Source: BACL21 sp038141525
Lineage (GTDB): Bacteria; Bacteroidota; Bacteroidia; Flavobacteriales; Flavobacteriaceae
Assembly (NCBI GenBank): GCA_038141525.1
Contig: JAYQIF010000006.1
Span: 1 to 64,000, forward strand
Reading direction: 5' to 3'
DNA length: 64,000 nt
The position numbers and the translations under genes are program-made. Every line of letters begins with the position of its first letter. The first letter of the stretch is position 1. The notes beneath the pieces were generated by a model. The model made no database searches. It saw nothing but the letters and a program-made list of their open reading frames with translations, and was not told the origin of the DNA. Shown piece by piece: positions 37,484 to 46,925 of the stretch.

Positions 37484-37573
37484 ATGGCCTTATCCAGATG
37501 GTCGCCATTACCGATGACCTTGTCCAACTAACCTTGGTTACTGATGGCCTTGTCAAGCGGGCAAGTTAATGGG
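37484..37573. repeat. Three degenerate 30-base tandem repeats
   Basis: Copies begin at 37484, 37514 and 37544, each with ATGGCCTTATCCA, ATGACCTTGTCCA or ATGGCCTTGTCAA, the rest of each unit diverged. The exact 30-base period is visible in the starts only. They do not code continuously. Confidence 0.45.
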
Positions 37574-37652
37574 AATCATAAATTATCTTAATGTTTATCC
37601 AACTGGTTTGAAATTATCCTAATTTAGCGCTCAACCTAACCTTGATTGCCTT

Positions 37653-37934
37653 ATGCTCAGTTCCTATAAATTCAAATTTTACCACCCGCTTTTTTTACTC
37701 TTCATTCCATTTATCGGCAATTTTGTGAGTCCTCAAGTGAACTGGTCTTGGTCCGATTTTACAGTAATGGGGGTGCTTTTGTTGTGCCTTGGTCTTGGGG
37801 TAAGATTTGTCCTTAAAAAATTTGGACAAAGTTCAAATCGATGGTCGTATCTATCTGCAGTGATCTTAGTGTTTTTACTGATCTGGGCTGAACTGGCCGT
37901 AGGTATTTTTGGCAGTCCTCTAGCCGGAAGTTAA
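37653..37934 (+). CDS. Small membrane protein (93 aa)
   Basis: Three predicted transmembrane segments at about residues 11-28, 36-53 and 64-88. It starts MLSSYKFKFYHPLFLLFIPF. Its end overlaps the convergent glpF locus by 15 bases, so one of the two ends may be slightly off. No family recognised. Confidence 0.6.
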   Translation: MLSSYKFKFYHPLFLLFIPFIGNFVSPQVNWSWSDFTVMGVLLLCLGLGVRFVLKKFGQSSNRWSYLSAVILVFLLIWAELAVGIFGSPLAGS

Positions 37935-38667
37935 AAGTAGATAGAACAATCCCGCTACAGCGCCTCCGATGAATGGTCCCATAACCGGAATCCAGGCATA
38001 GGGCCAATCCGAATTTTTTTGTCGCATCGGAATTAGGTGATGTACCAGACGCGGCCCAAAATCACGAGCAGGGTTTATGGCATAACCTGTGGTTCCACCC
38101 AAAGACCATACCGATCACCCAAACCAAGATACCCACGGGTAAGGCATCGAGCGAACCAATGCCAAAATTGGTTACCTCAGCCCCATCAATTGATATACTT
38201 GGTCCGGCGATAAAGAGCACCCCAAAGACCAGCATAAAGGTCCCTAACGCCTCGCTAAAGAGGTTGTTTTTAAAGTTTCTTACCGCAGGACCAGTACAAA
38301 ATGTGCTGCGTACCGCATCGACATCGTCTGTCGCCCGGTAATGATCTATATACAGAACATAGGCCAGCCAGCTCCCGGCCATGGCCCCTAGCACTTGGGC
38401 TAAAATATAGCCTGCCGCCATGTGCCAGGCAAACTTTCCTGCCACAGCGAGTCCAATAGTTACCGCGGGGTTAAGATGCGCCCCGCTGAATTGTCCAGTA
38501 ATGAATACGGCTACAAATACAGCAAATCCCCAAGCGCTGGTAATCAGCACCCAAGGGGTTTGACCTGAACCAATGGTCTTTTTGAGGTTGACGTTTGCCA
38601 CCACGCCCATACCGAGCAGCAGCAGAATGGCAGTGCCGATAAATTCGGCGATGTATGGATTCATCAT
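37920..38667 (-). pseudogene. glpF: Glycerol facilitator/aquaporin (MIP family), frameshifted
   Basis: About 249 residues, six-helix channel. The two NPA motifs are GAHLNPAVT and YAINPARDF; the second half carries the R after NPA (ARDFGPR) that lines the pore, with a D typical of glycerol-permeable members. The frame breaks at about 38092-38100 (a TTT run on the minus strand): removing one T gives IGMVLGGTTGYAINP. Its start overlaps the end of glpD by four bases, and it completes glpK-glpD-glpF. Glycerol uptake is supported by the neighbours. Likely a base-call error. Confidence 0.85.
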
Positions 38668-40214
38668 AGTAAATAGGTTTTTAATATCTGTTCGGTATAC
38701 TTTATTTCATTGTTAATCCAATCAGCATCTTTATGGAGTTCCTCTGCCATTATTTGAGCGATTTCTGGCAGCAATCGCTGGGTTTCACGAGCATCTAAAA
38801 ATAGAGCTCTCACCCTTCTGGCGATAACATCTTCAAGACGCATGGCCATTTCATAACGCATGCTGTATAAAATTTGATTTTTACTAATGTAGTATTTATT
38901 GCTCAATGATTTGTTTTGACTTTCCGGTCCTTGGTTTAAAACTTTGGTCCGTTCACTACCATAGACATGAAGTGGATCATCAAAAGACAGCCCCGCCTCA
39001 TAGCCAAAGAGCCTTAGCTTTCGCGTTTTACATTTTTTGGTCGGCAAGCCACCGACCATTGCGGCTGCGCTTAACGTATCTTCTGCCATTTTACGGTAGG
39101 TGGTCCACTTTCCGCCCAATACACTCACTAAACCACTGGTGCTGACGTGTACTTTGTGATGTCGAGAGATTTCCTTGGTTTTACCCTCCTTAGCCGCACT
39201 GGCCGCCAAAGGACGTAATCCAGCAAACACACTTTTGACGTCGTTGCGTGTAGGCTTTTTATGCATATACTGGGCGGCATTGTTTAAGACAAAGTCAATT
39301 TCTTGATCCAGAGCCTCAGGATCTGACAAAGGCCCATCAATTAGGGTATCCGTGGTCCCAAGGATGACATGATCATGCCAAGGCACGGCAAAAAGCACGC
39401 GACCATCAGAGGTCTGCGGAATCATAATGGCATAGTCTCCCTTTAAAAATGAGCGATCTAACACCAAATGTATCCCCTGGCTTGGGGTAATTCTTGGCTT
39501 GGCTTTAGCATCATCCATGGCCATGATCGCATCACTAAAAACCCCCGTGGCATTGATTACCACAGACGCAGAAACTTCATGATTTTCTGAGGTTATTGTA
39601 TCCTGAAAGCTCACACCACTGACCACACCGTTTTGCTTTTTTATGCTGGTCACCTCGGCGTAATTCAAAAGGCTTGCTCCCAAGGAATCTGCAGTCAAAG
39701 CAAGGCTAATTGCCATACGGGCGTCGTCGAATTGTCCGTCGTGATAGACTACTCCGCCGCGCAGTTCTTCTTGATTCACGTTTTGAATCATGTCTGTGGT
39801 TTGCTTCTTACTCAGCCATTGAGATTTACCCAGACCAAGATCGCCAGCCATCATGTCGTAAATCTTAAGCCCAACACTGTAAAAGGGACCATTCCACCAC
39901 GAATAAATTGGGATGACAAAACTCATGTCACGCACCAAGTGCGGCGCGTTTTGCTTCATTATACCCCGCTCTTTGAGCGCCTCAATAACCAGAGACACAT
40001 CACCGTTTTGCAGGTAACGCACGCCTCCATGCACTAGTTTTGTACTTCGTGAAGAGGTGCCCTTAGCAAAATCATGGCGTTCCAAAAGCAGTGTGCTGTA
40101 TCCGCGATTCGCGGCATCTACCGCGATACCGAGGCCACTGGCGCCCCCACCAATAATCACAACATCCCAATGCTTTTGGGATTTTACGCGCTTGATGTGA
40201 ACTGATCGTTGCAT
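38664..40214 (-). CDS. glpD: FAD-dependent glycerol-3-phosphate dehydrogenase
   Basis: 516-residue flavoenzyme that oxidises glycerol 3-phosphate to dihydroxyacetone phosphate at the membrane and passes electrons to quinones. The FAD motif is VIIGGGASGLGIAVDAANRG, followed by GTSSRSTKLVHGGVRYLQNG, and the C-terminal domain has LGGKWTTYRKMAED and MRYEMAMRLEDVIARR. The ATG at 40212-40214 lies directly beside the glpK stop and the end overlaps glpF, so glycerol kinase, dehydrogenase and facilitator form an operon. Confidence 0.95.
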   Translation of the reverse strand: MQRSVHIKRVKSQKHWDVVIIGGGASGLGIAVDAANRGYSTLLLERHDFAKGTSSRSTKLVHGGVRYLQNGDVSLVIEALKERGIMKQNAPHLVRDMSFVIPIYSWWNGPFYSVGLKIYDMMAGDLGLGKSQWLSKKQTTDMIQNVNQEELRGGVVYHDGQFDDARMAISLALTADSLGASLLNYAEVTSIKKQNGVVSGVSFQDTITSENHEVSASVVINATGVFSDAIMAMDDAKAKPRITPSQGIHLVLDRSFLKGDYAIMIPQTSDGRVLFAVPWHDHVILGTTDTLIDGPLSDPEALDQEIDFVLNNAAQYMHKKPTRNDVKSVFAGLRPLAASAAKEGKTKEISRHHKVHVSTSGLVSVLGGKWTTYRKMAEDTLSAAAMVGGLPTKKCKTRKLRLFGYEAGLSFDDPLHVYGSERTKVLNQGPESQNKSLSNKYYISKNQILYSMRYEMAMRLEDVIARRVRALFLDARETQRLLPEIAQIMAEELHKDADWINNEIKYTEQILKTYLL

Positions 40215-41694
40215 TTAAGATAAAATTCTCTTGATGCGCTCATGCCATAAATTAATTACCTCGTGGGTAGACTCGTTCGCAACGGGAGTAAACACTCGGT
40301 CACTCTGCCACATGGCTTCCAAGGCTTGTAGTGATGGCCAAACGCCCACAGCGAGCCCAGCAAGAAAAGCAGCGCCAAGTGCGGTAGTTTCGGTCTCTTT
40401 GGGTCTTATGACCTGGGCGCTAAGCAGATCGGCCTGGATTTGCATCAGTAAATCATTATTGCTGGCCCCACCATCGACCTTTAAAGTTTTAAAGTCAACT
40501 CCAGCGTCTTTCTGCATTTCTAAAATTATATCGCGGGATCGAAGGGCAATAGCCTCCAGGGCGGCTCTGGCTATGTGGCCTTGAGACGTGCCCCGCGTTA
40601 TGCCAAAAATAGTTCCTGTGGCAAAGGGGTCCCAATACGGGGCGCCGAGCCCCGATAGAGCAGGAATAAAGGTCACTCCGTCGCTGTGCTCGACAGTCGC
40701 CGCTAGCGCCTCGATATCGGCTGATTTTTCGATCATGTGCAATTGATCGCGTAACCATTGCACTAGGGCGCCTGCAGTAAAGACGCTGCCTTCTATAGCG
40801 TAGGTGACTTTACCGTCGATTTGCCAGGCGATGGTCGTGAGCATTTTATTTTTTGACACCACTGGCTTGTCCCCGGTGTTCATGATGCAAAAACAGCCGG
40901 TGCCGTAGGTGTTTTTAACTGTCCCTGGTTCAAGACACAGTTGCCCAAATAAGGCCGATTGTTGATCGCCTGCGACCCCAGCAATAGGAATACGAGCCCC
41001 TAACAAGTGCTTCCTCGGTATGCCCGATGATCTCGGAAGAGGACTTGACCTCAGGCAAAAGCGCTTCGGGTACTGACAAAATCGACAAGAGCTCCTGGTC
41101 CCAGCAAAGCTCATGAATGTTATACATCAGGGTTCGGCTGGCATTGGTGACATCGGTGACGTGCGTTTGGCCCCCAGTGAGCTGCCAAATAAGCCAGCTG
41201 TCGATAGTCCCAAAAGCCAATTCGCCTTGCTCCGCGCGCCGACGTAATTCAGGATCACTGTCTAAAATCCACTTGACCTTGGTACCTGAGAAATAGGCAT
41301 CGACAACAAGACCTGTTTTATCTAAAAAGTCTTGTGCGTGACCTGCGGCGCTTAATTCTTGGCAGTAGGCTGCAGTGCGGCGATCTTGCCAGACGATCGC
41401 ATTATATACTGGAGCGCCTGTTTTACGATCCCAAATGACGGTGGTTTCTCGTTGATTTGTGATCCCTATGGCTGAAATATCCTCGGGACGAATTCCAGCC
41501 TTTTCTATGGCCTCTTTAATCGCTTTGAGCTGGGTCTCCCAAATCTCTAAGGCGTCGTGTTCCACCCAAGCTTTCTGAGGAAATATTTGGGTGAACTCAT
41601 GTTGCGCCAGAGCAATTTGAATACCGTGCTGATCAAAAATGATGGCTCTAGAACTGGTTGTTCCAGCATCTATGGAAAGAATGTACTGCGGCAT
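40215..41694 (-). pseudogene. glpK: Glycerol kinase, frameshifted
   Basis: About 493 residues of a FGGY-family kinase that phosphorylates glycerol. N-terminal part: LSIDAGTTSSRAIIFD, GITNQRETTVIWDRKTG, IVWQDRR. C-terminal part: GVAGDQQSALFGQLCLEPG, YGTGCFCIMNTG, SGLGAPYWDP and KVDGGASNNDLLMQ. The two frames meet near 41005-41015, where GHTEE should run into LLGARIPIAG; one base removed restores it. The next gene, glpD, follows at once. All motifs on both sides are intact, so sequencing error is likely. Confidence 0.9.
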
Positions 41695-41754
41695 AACTCA
41701 ACTTCTTTAGATTCTGAAGTCAAGTTAGTAAAAATTGAAGATTTAAGTAAGCCC

Positions 41755-42228
41755 TTAAAAACCGAACTCGCTCTGACGCAAAGCTCTGTATCCGTTTTGG
41801 TATTGACCGATGACCTCATCTTGCGGGGTATTCTGAATTAAGTCATTCCAATTCTTAGTGTTGTCTGTATAGTCAAAATCCACATGCTTGAGTGTCCATC
41901 GCTGCAATTCATAAATTACAGGGTAGAGATCAATGCCCCTGTCGGTCAAAAAATATTTTTTAATTTTTTTGTCTTGTGGGTTACGTCTAAAATCTATTAT
42001 GCCCATGGCCAACAGCTTTTTAAGGCGGTCTACCAAAATGTTTGTTGCAATCCCATCTTGAGATTGTTTCAAAAATTCTGAATAAGTACTTTTTCCACGA
42101 AACAAATCACGAACAATGAGTAAAGACCATTTATCTCCTAAAAGATCTAAAGAAACAGCACAAGCACAAGCCTGTTTTGGGTAGGAAATTTTTTCTGAAT
42201 TATATTTTTCTTCTTTCTGCAATATCAT
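41755..42228 (-). CDS. HxlR-family transcriptional regulator
   Basis: 157 residues. The winged-helix motif LLGDKWSLLIVRDLFRGKST then YSEFLKQSQDGIATNILVDR is typical for HxlR. The N-terminal KQACACAVSLD has three closely spaced cysteine/alanine positions (CACA) that could sense oxidation or thiol agents. A likely -7 (TAAATTTG on the minus strand, 42237-42230) is very close to the start, so the message would have a very short leader. It lies 60 bases upstream of glpK on the same strand and might regulate it, but such regulators usually control neighbouring detoxification genes. Confidence 0.85.
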   Translation of the reverse strand: MILQKEEKYNSEKISYPKQACACAVSLDLLGDKWSLLIVRDLFRGKSTYSEFLKQSQDGIATNILVDRLKKLLAMGIIDFRRNPQDKKIKKYFLTDRGIDLYPVIYELQRWTLKHVDFDYTDNTKNWNDLIQNTPQDEVIGQYQNGYRALRQSEFGF

Positions 42229-42317
42229 GCAAATTTAAAACATAACAATTAAATAACATTGTAAAACGCAATTAAAAGCGAATTAAAAGTGTCTTCAGTC
42301 AAAACAGTTGAGGAATC

Positions 42318-43199
42318 CTAGCTTTTTATATCTTGTGTCTCTCGGCTGTACCCGATGTACATCAAAAGCATGAGATACCCAAATAACGCGCCGGTAATGA
42401 TCAACAACACATCAAATGGTTGGGACGCGCCAAAAGACAGGCGCAATAAAACGGTCGTAATGACGAACCCTGTATTGCGGATCAGCTTAAAATAATCCTG
42501 AGACAGCGCGTAAGACAGCAGTAAAATCAACACATCGGCCAATATCAAGGTCGTAAAGAAATCTTTGTAAAAAATCGAATCCAAGTCATTATTAAATGAG
42601 GCCACCAGATGTTCTCCTGTGAATTGTACCACAGCAAAATCTACTAAATGAAGCAATGAAATACCCCCCAAGAGGACCAGTAGTATTGCTGATACTTGAC
42701 GTTTTAAACTATTAAATCTCTGTTCACCGGGATCCATGTCGGGCTGTCCGTAAGCCTTGAGTTTATTTTTGGCTTTTATAAATAACAAAATCGCCAAGGC
42801 CATAATCAAAACGGCCCCCAAATCAATCACAAGCTTGATAAACCCCGGGTCGCTGATTTCGATCTCAGCAAAATTAATGTTGGTAATGTCTCCAAATACG
42901 CGGCGCACCATAATAAGCGAAATCACTTCAAATTGCTTTAAAAGAGACGTGCTGAACGAGCGCGGCAAATAGAAAATTAACAAGTAAATTTCGAAAATAA
43001 GAATAAATGAAAACGGCGTGTATATGGCATTAATGGGATTTTGTAAGAGTTGCCCGCCAAAGAATTCGAGAGGCCAAATTTGAGCCACCAAGATTAGCGC
43101 TAAATGGGCGAAAAAGCCAGCAATGGCCAAGATTACCGTAAGTCGTTCGAGTTTTGCCCGATTTTCTTGAGAAAAAAGAAAAGAATATAATTTACTCAT
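42318..43199 (-). CDS. Multi-pass membrane protein of unknown function
   Basis: 293 residues with about seven hydrophobic helices: for example LTVILAIAGFFAHLALIL, FSFILIFEIYLLIFYL, LVIDLGAVLIMALAILLFI, ILLVLLGGISLLHLVDF, LILADVLILLLSYAL and LLIITGALFGYLMLLMY. Between the second and third is a loop with VRRVFGDITNINFAEIEI. No pore or catalytic motif was recognised. A single gene between the HxlR regulator and the SOUL protein gene, which points the other way. Confidence 0.75.
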   Translation of the reverse strand: MSKLYSFLFSQENRAKLERLTVILAIAGFFAHLALILVAQIWPLEFFGGQLLQNPINAIYTPFSFILIFEIYLLIFYLPRSFSTSLLKQFEVISLIMVRRVFGDITNINFAEIEISDPGFIKLVIDLGAVLIMALAILLFIKAKNKLKAYGQPDMDPGEQRFNSLKRQVSAILLVLLGGISLLHLVDFAVVQFTGEHLVASFNNDLDSIFYKDFFTTLILADVLILLLSYALSQDYFKLIRNTGFVITTVLLRLSFGASQPFDVLLIITGALFGYLMLLMYIGYSRETQDIKS

Positions 43200-43270
43200 T
43201 TTTAGAGAATTATGTCCCTAAGGTAATTGAAATATTTCGATTTCCTATAGTAAGAGCCCCGACTTTGAAT

Positions 43271-43278
43271 TATCTTTG
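43271..43278 (+). promoter_or_regulatory. -7 element before the SOUL gene
   Basis: TATCTTTG matches TAnnTTTG 19 bases before the ATG at 43298. No clear -33 TTG at the proper distance. Confidence 0.4.
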
Positions 43279-43297
43279 ACATGAAAAAGAAAAAATT

Positions 43298-43849
43298 ATG
43301 AACTCAAGAACTGCACTATTCGTGCTTCTCCACTTGTTTTATTTCAGCAGTATTATGGCTCAGAAATATGAAACTCAACCGTATGAATTGATTCAAAACT
43401 TCGAAGAAGCCGAATTACGCTTTTATCCTCCTGTAATGAAAATTCAAAGCAATGGCGATTTTGGATCCCTGTTCCGATACATTTCTGGGGGCAATGAAAC
43501 GGGGACAAAAATTGCGATGACCACACCGGTACAAATGGGCAACACTTCCGGGGAGCCAGTGATGCAATTTGTTTTACCTTCTGCCTATAATTCAGAAAAT
43601 ACGCCACAGGCCAACAGCAAAAATGTAACCGTGCTTGAATCTGAACAAGGGCATTATCTAGCCATCCAATACGGAGGCTACACCATGGACTGGCGAGAGA
43701 AAAAAGCAGCAAATCGACTTCGAGAAATTGCCAAAAATCAAGGCCTTGAAATTTCGGGCGAACCAATTCTAATGGTCTACAATAGCCCCTACCAAGTATT
43801 CAACCGCAAAAACGAGGTGCTTTTTAAGGTTATTTTCTCTACTCAATAA
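43298..43849 (+). CDS. SOUL-family (heme-binding-like) exported protein
   Basis: 183 residues with a signal peptide (to SIMAQ). The SOUL/HEBP pattern is YELIQNFEEAELRFYPPVM, FRYISGGNETGTKIAMTTPV, VMQFVLPSAY and WREKKAANRLREIAKNQGLE. Family members bind heme or other tetrapyrroles with hydrophobic pockets; in bacteria the role is uncertain. It is a single-gene unit followed by another secreted protein with its own promoter. Confidence 0.88.
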   Translation: MNSRTALFVLLHLFYFSSIMAQKYETQPYELIQNFEEAELRFYPPVMKIQSNGDFGSLFRYISGGNETGTKIAMTTPVQMGNTSGEPVMQFVLPSAYNSENTPQANSKNVTVLESEQGHYLAIQYGGYTMDWREKKAANRLREIAKNQGLEISGEPILMVYNSPYQVFNRKNEVLFKVIFSTQ

Positions 43850-43899
43850 GTTCGAGAATTAACCTATTTCTTTATTGGACAATTCATGTTTACATTATA

Positions 43900-43928
43900 T
43901 TGTTTATTGCAATAAAATATTATATTTG
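43900..43928 (+). promoter_or_regulatory. Bacteroidetes-type promoter of the double SnoaL-like gene
   Basis: TTG at 43900-43902, 18 bases, then TATATTTG at 43921-43928. Transcription would begin about 20 bases before the ATG at 43955. Confidence 0.55.
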
Positions 43929-43954
43929 AGCATCAAACCAATAAAATTTAAATC

Positions 43955-44882
43955 ATGAGAAAACTATTTTTATTTGCATTTCTATTGTCCTTTGGCGCAG
44001 CTAGTGCTCAAAAACATGCTAACGGTAAAATTTTTGACAAACATCCGGCCTTGGATATTGTTGCCGAATTCACAAAAGCCTATACCTCTGGCGACACCAC
44101 AACTTTGAAAAATTTAACTACAGAGGGATTCAAAATGTACAACATGATGAATAATGACCCTGACTACAAGGGTGGGACAAGACGCAATCTCATGGGCCAA
44201 GCCGTATGGTTAAGCAACAACATGGTAAACTTAAAAATTGAGAACAGGCCCCCAGCTTATCCAGATGCAATGGAATTCAAGGATGGTCCCGTCTATGTTT
44301 ATACCTACGAAATGATGACCGGTTTTGATAAAAACAATGGATTTAAAATCAACAGCCCGCGCAACAGCACCTTTATTTTTGATGAATCAGGAGAGAAAAT
44401 TAATCGACTACTTTTCTCAGACAATACAGCTCATTTTCAGAAGTATTTCGATTCTGGAGAAACAAGGACTAACGGAACGATTTACAAGGATCATCCTATG
44501 ATTGCTAAGGTTCGTTTGCTATTTGCCTATCTCGAAGTGGGGGATCTTGACAAAGCCTTTGAAGGATATAATGAAGGGGCCAGAGTTTACGATATAAACG
44601 ACCCCAACCAAAGCTATATTAGCCTGGCCGACTCACAAAGAAAAATTGGCCCAGTTCTACGAAATTTTTGATGTGATTTCAGTCAATGAAAGCGGTTATC
44701 CTGATGTACTCGATTATGAAGGTGATGGCAAAGTAATCATCTCTTGGTGGGACTTTAAACTGCGGAACAAGAAAACAGGAGAAGAGGTCATGTTCAAGTC
44801 ACACAACCAACATTGGCTCAATGATGAAGGCGTTATTTGGCGAGAAGACGCTTATTACAACGGCGCACTGCTTCAAGGGTAA
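43955..44882 (+). pseudogene. Exported tandem SnoaL-like protein, frameshifted
   Basis: About 308 residues with signal peptide (to ASAQ) and two NTF2/SnoaL-like halves. The first opens FDKHPALDIVAEFTKAY, the second YKDHPMIAKVRLLFAYLEVG, with parallel motifs (TTEGFKMYN and NEGARVYDI). The frame breaks near 44640-44645 in an A run: DSQRKI-GPVL in one frame, QRK-LAQFYEIFDVISVNES in the other. One A fewer restores it. The final strand set is VIISWWDFKLRNKKTGEE and FKSHNQHWLNDEGVIWREDA. It probably lies in the periplasm or outside; ligand unknown. Confidence 0.75.
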
Positions 44883-44897
44883 TTCATGAATCAAAAT

Positions 44898-44931
44898 AAA
44901 AAAAGGCCGCACGAAATGTGCGGCCTTTTTT
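44898..44931. terminator. Bidirectional terminator
   Basis: GGCCGCAC (44905-44912), loop GAAAT, GTGCGGCC (44918-44925), flanked by seven A on the left and six T on the right. It serves both convergent genes. Confidence 0.9.
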
Positions 44932-44950
44932 ATGTTCCAATTTAAAGTAA

Positions 44951-45706
44951 TTATCGAACAGCCTGAACTAATCGTACAATATGAGAATCTGCCAGAGTTC
45001 TCACCTCGTCAAATTGTTTCCAAAAAGCTATGGCTTCTTCTGACATTTCTCCGGTGTTATCACGAGCCATCAAAATTGCTTCGTAACTGTCATAAAAGTC
45101 TGCCGTTACATAATTGATTGGTTTTTCTGTACCGTAATGGTTCAGTACTTTATGCAGACCCCAGCCTTTGCGAATGGTGTCATTTTCTTTAAATGAAGGC
45201 ATGAAATCTTCTAACTCAGCACGCTCGTATTCTGCGGCGCGATAAGGGTCTACTTTCATGTAATTCAGCACGGCATATTCTGGTGGGGTGCCACCCATTT
45301 GAGGGCCATAACCCCCTTTTACAGACATCACCACAGAGTAATTCTTAACGTAGTGACTCATGGCTCTTCTTCGCGCAGTTCTCCAATCAATTCCAGATTT
45401 TCCAGGAATTGAATTCACTGGACTCATTGAAAATGTTGGGCTCGTGTGCAAGGTCACATAAATAAAGGTAGTGGTCATTTCATTGACATCAGGGTTCATG
45501 ATTTGCCACATATCCCATCCTACGATGTTGCCTTGATTGATTTGCTCTTTCCACATTTTCGAGTAGTATTCACGTTCGATTTCGATGTGGTCTTGAACGT
45601 CTGCATTTTTAATTTGGCCGTACCAAAGTGTCACGTACAATTCAGATTGTGCGCTCATGGGCAATGCAAAGACCACAAGCAGGAAACTTAAAATTAATTT
45701 TTTCAT
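44951..45706 (-). CDS. Exported protein, monooxygenase-like alpha-beta barrel
   Basis: 251 residues with signal peptide (MKKLILSFLLVVFALPMSAQ). The mature part has paired segments of the dimeric alpha-beta barrel type: SELYVTLWYGQIKNADVQDH, TTFIYVTLHTSPTF, VLNYMKVDPYRAAEYERAEL and NYVTADFYDSYEAILMARDN. They repeat strand-helix order twice. No active-site residues seen; function unknown. It has its own promoter and shares a terminator with the SnoaL-like gene opposite. Confidence 0.7.
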   Translation of the reverse strand: MKKLILSFLLVVFALPMSAQSELYVTLWYGQIKNADVQDHIEIEREYYSKMWKEQINQGNIVGWDMWQIMNPDVNEMTTTFIYVTLHTSPTFSMSPVNSIPGKSGIDWRTARRRAMSHYVKNYSVVMSVKGGYGPQMGGTPPEYAVLNYMKVDPYRAAEYERAELEDFMPSFKENDTIRKGWGLHKVLNHYGTEKPINYVTADFYDSYEAILMARDNTGEMSEEAIAFWKQFDEVRTLADSHIVRLVQAVR

Positions 45707-45751
45707 GGTTTGTTGTTTTTGGTTAATGCCATCTCAATATAGACAGCCTAC

Positions 45752-45781
45752 CAAAGATACCATTTATATTGTTATTTGCAA
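45752..45781 (-). promoter_or_regulatory. Bacteroidetes-type promoter
   Basis: On the minus strand TTG at 45781-45779, 19 bases, then TATCTTTG at 45759-45752. It lies 46 bases upstream of the start codon at 45706. Confidence 0.6.
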
Positions 45782-45836
45782 TTTAAATCTGTAGGGAACA
45801 CCACTCGATCTAACAAACAGGCGTGGGCTACTTAAA

Positions 45837-46925
45837 TTATCTCGATAGAAACTCCGCAAGCAAACGATGAAAATGATGCACTCCTTGCTCTCGCGTGGGG
45901 CTAAAACGACCTGTGGTGTAATGGCGCGACTCGATGCCTTTTTGGACTGCTTCGACCACAAATTCGTCTTCGTGCTCCACCTTATCCAGATCCGCCCCCG
46001 CGCCTTGATCAAGTTTTGAGGCGTCCATCACGTAGGTGATAAAAGAGACTTTGGACTGCTTTTTTGAGATGGGACGCACCACATTAATCGAGAGTCCCCA
46101 AGGATAAAAATTAAACATCATGTTGGGGAAAACCCAATAGTAATAGGCCGAGACCGACTTTCCATAATCGGGATGCCCATCGGGCAGAATAAAACTAAGT
46201 GCATCTCCTTTACTCAGACCAATTTGAAGATTCATATGCGGATATAAATGCGTCTCGTAGGTCTCGTAATCAATGGCCGCATTGAGGCCCTGATGGACAA
46301 ATGGAATATGAAATCCTTCGAGATAATTATCACAATACAAGGCCCAATGACCATTAACGAGATAATCACGGCTGCGTACTGGATCAAATTTGAGCTGGTC
46401 CAGGGCCATAAATCCGACGCGCTCTTGCATTTGCGCTAAAACCTCATCGAGATCAAAAGCAGGCTCAATGCTAGTAAACATCAGGCCATGCCATTTGCGC
46501 AAAGGATACTGATGTAAGTGATCACAAGGACGTGGAAAATCCTCAGCCTGTTCAAATTCGGGCATACTTTTGAACTGACCGTCAAGGCCGAAACGACGGC
46601 CGTGATAGTGGCATACGAGCTGTTTACCGCGTCCCGGGTGATGCGCCAATAGATTACCACGATGGGTACAGACGTTAGACAAACATCGTGTTTGCTCATT
46701 CTTATCACGCACGAGTAACAGGGGTTCTTCAATAAGTGGGGATAAAAAGTTCAAGGGCGCGTGCGATTCACTCAGCGGCAACAAGGTTTCTTGGTCCCCG
46801 ATAAATTGCCAAGTCTTACTAAATACCTCATCGCCGAGTCTTTGGAATACTTCAGGATCACGATAGAATCGAGCCGGTAGCGTTTCAGCTTTTTTTATAT
46901 CTGGGTGGACAAAAAATTCACTCAT
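45837..46925 (-). CDS. Rieske ring-hydroxylating oxygenase, alpha subunit
   Basis: 362 residues. The Rieske 2Fe-2S cluster is bound by CTHRGNL and CHYHG (C-x-H...C-x-x-H). The mononuclear iron is bound by the histidines and aspartate of DNYLEGFHIPFVH, with the third carboxylate probably further on (around DLDKVEHEDE). This group includes carnitine and betaine oxygenases and aromatic-ring hydroxylases. Its ATG overlaps the end of an APC permease by four bases, so substrate uptake and oxygenation are coupled. No reductase gene is in view; electrons would come from a ferredoxin reductase elsewhere. Confidence 0.9.
   Translation of the reverse strand: MSEFFVHPDIKKAETLPARFYRDPEVFQRLGDEVFSKTWQFIGDQETLLPLSESHAPLNFLSPLIEEPLLLVRDKNEQTRCLSNVCTHRGNLLAHHPGRGKQLVCHYHGRRFGLDGQFKSMPEFEQAEDFPRPCDHLHQYPLRKWHGLMFTSIEPAFDLDEVLAQMQERVGFMALDQLKFDPVRSRDYLVNGHWALYCDNYLEGFHIPFVHQGLNAAIDYETYETHLYPHMNLQIGLSKGDALSFILPDGHPDYGKSVSAYYYWVFPNMMFNFYPWGLSINVVRPISKKQSKVSFITYVMDASKLDQGAGADLDKVEHEDEFVVEAVQKGIESRHYTTGRFSPTREQGVHHFHRLLAEFLSR

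Larger units (their letters stand above)
37284..37652. other. Gene-free stretch with terminator and repeats
   Basis: 369 bases with the terminator at 37355-37378 and three degenerate 30-base repeats at 37484-37573. No further gene, promoter consensus or RNA could be supported. Confidence 0.4.
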
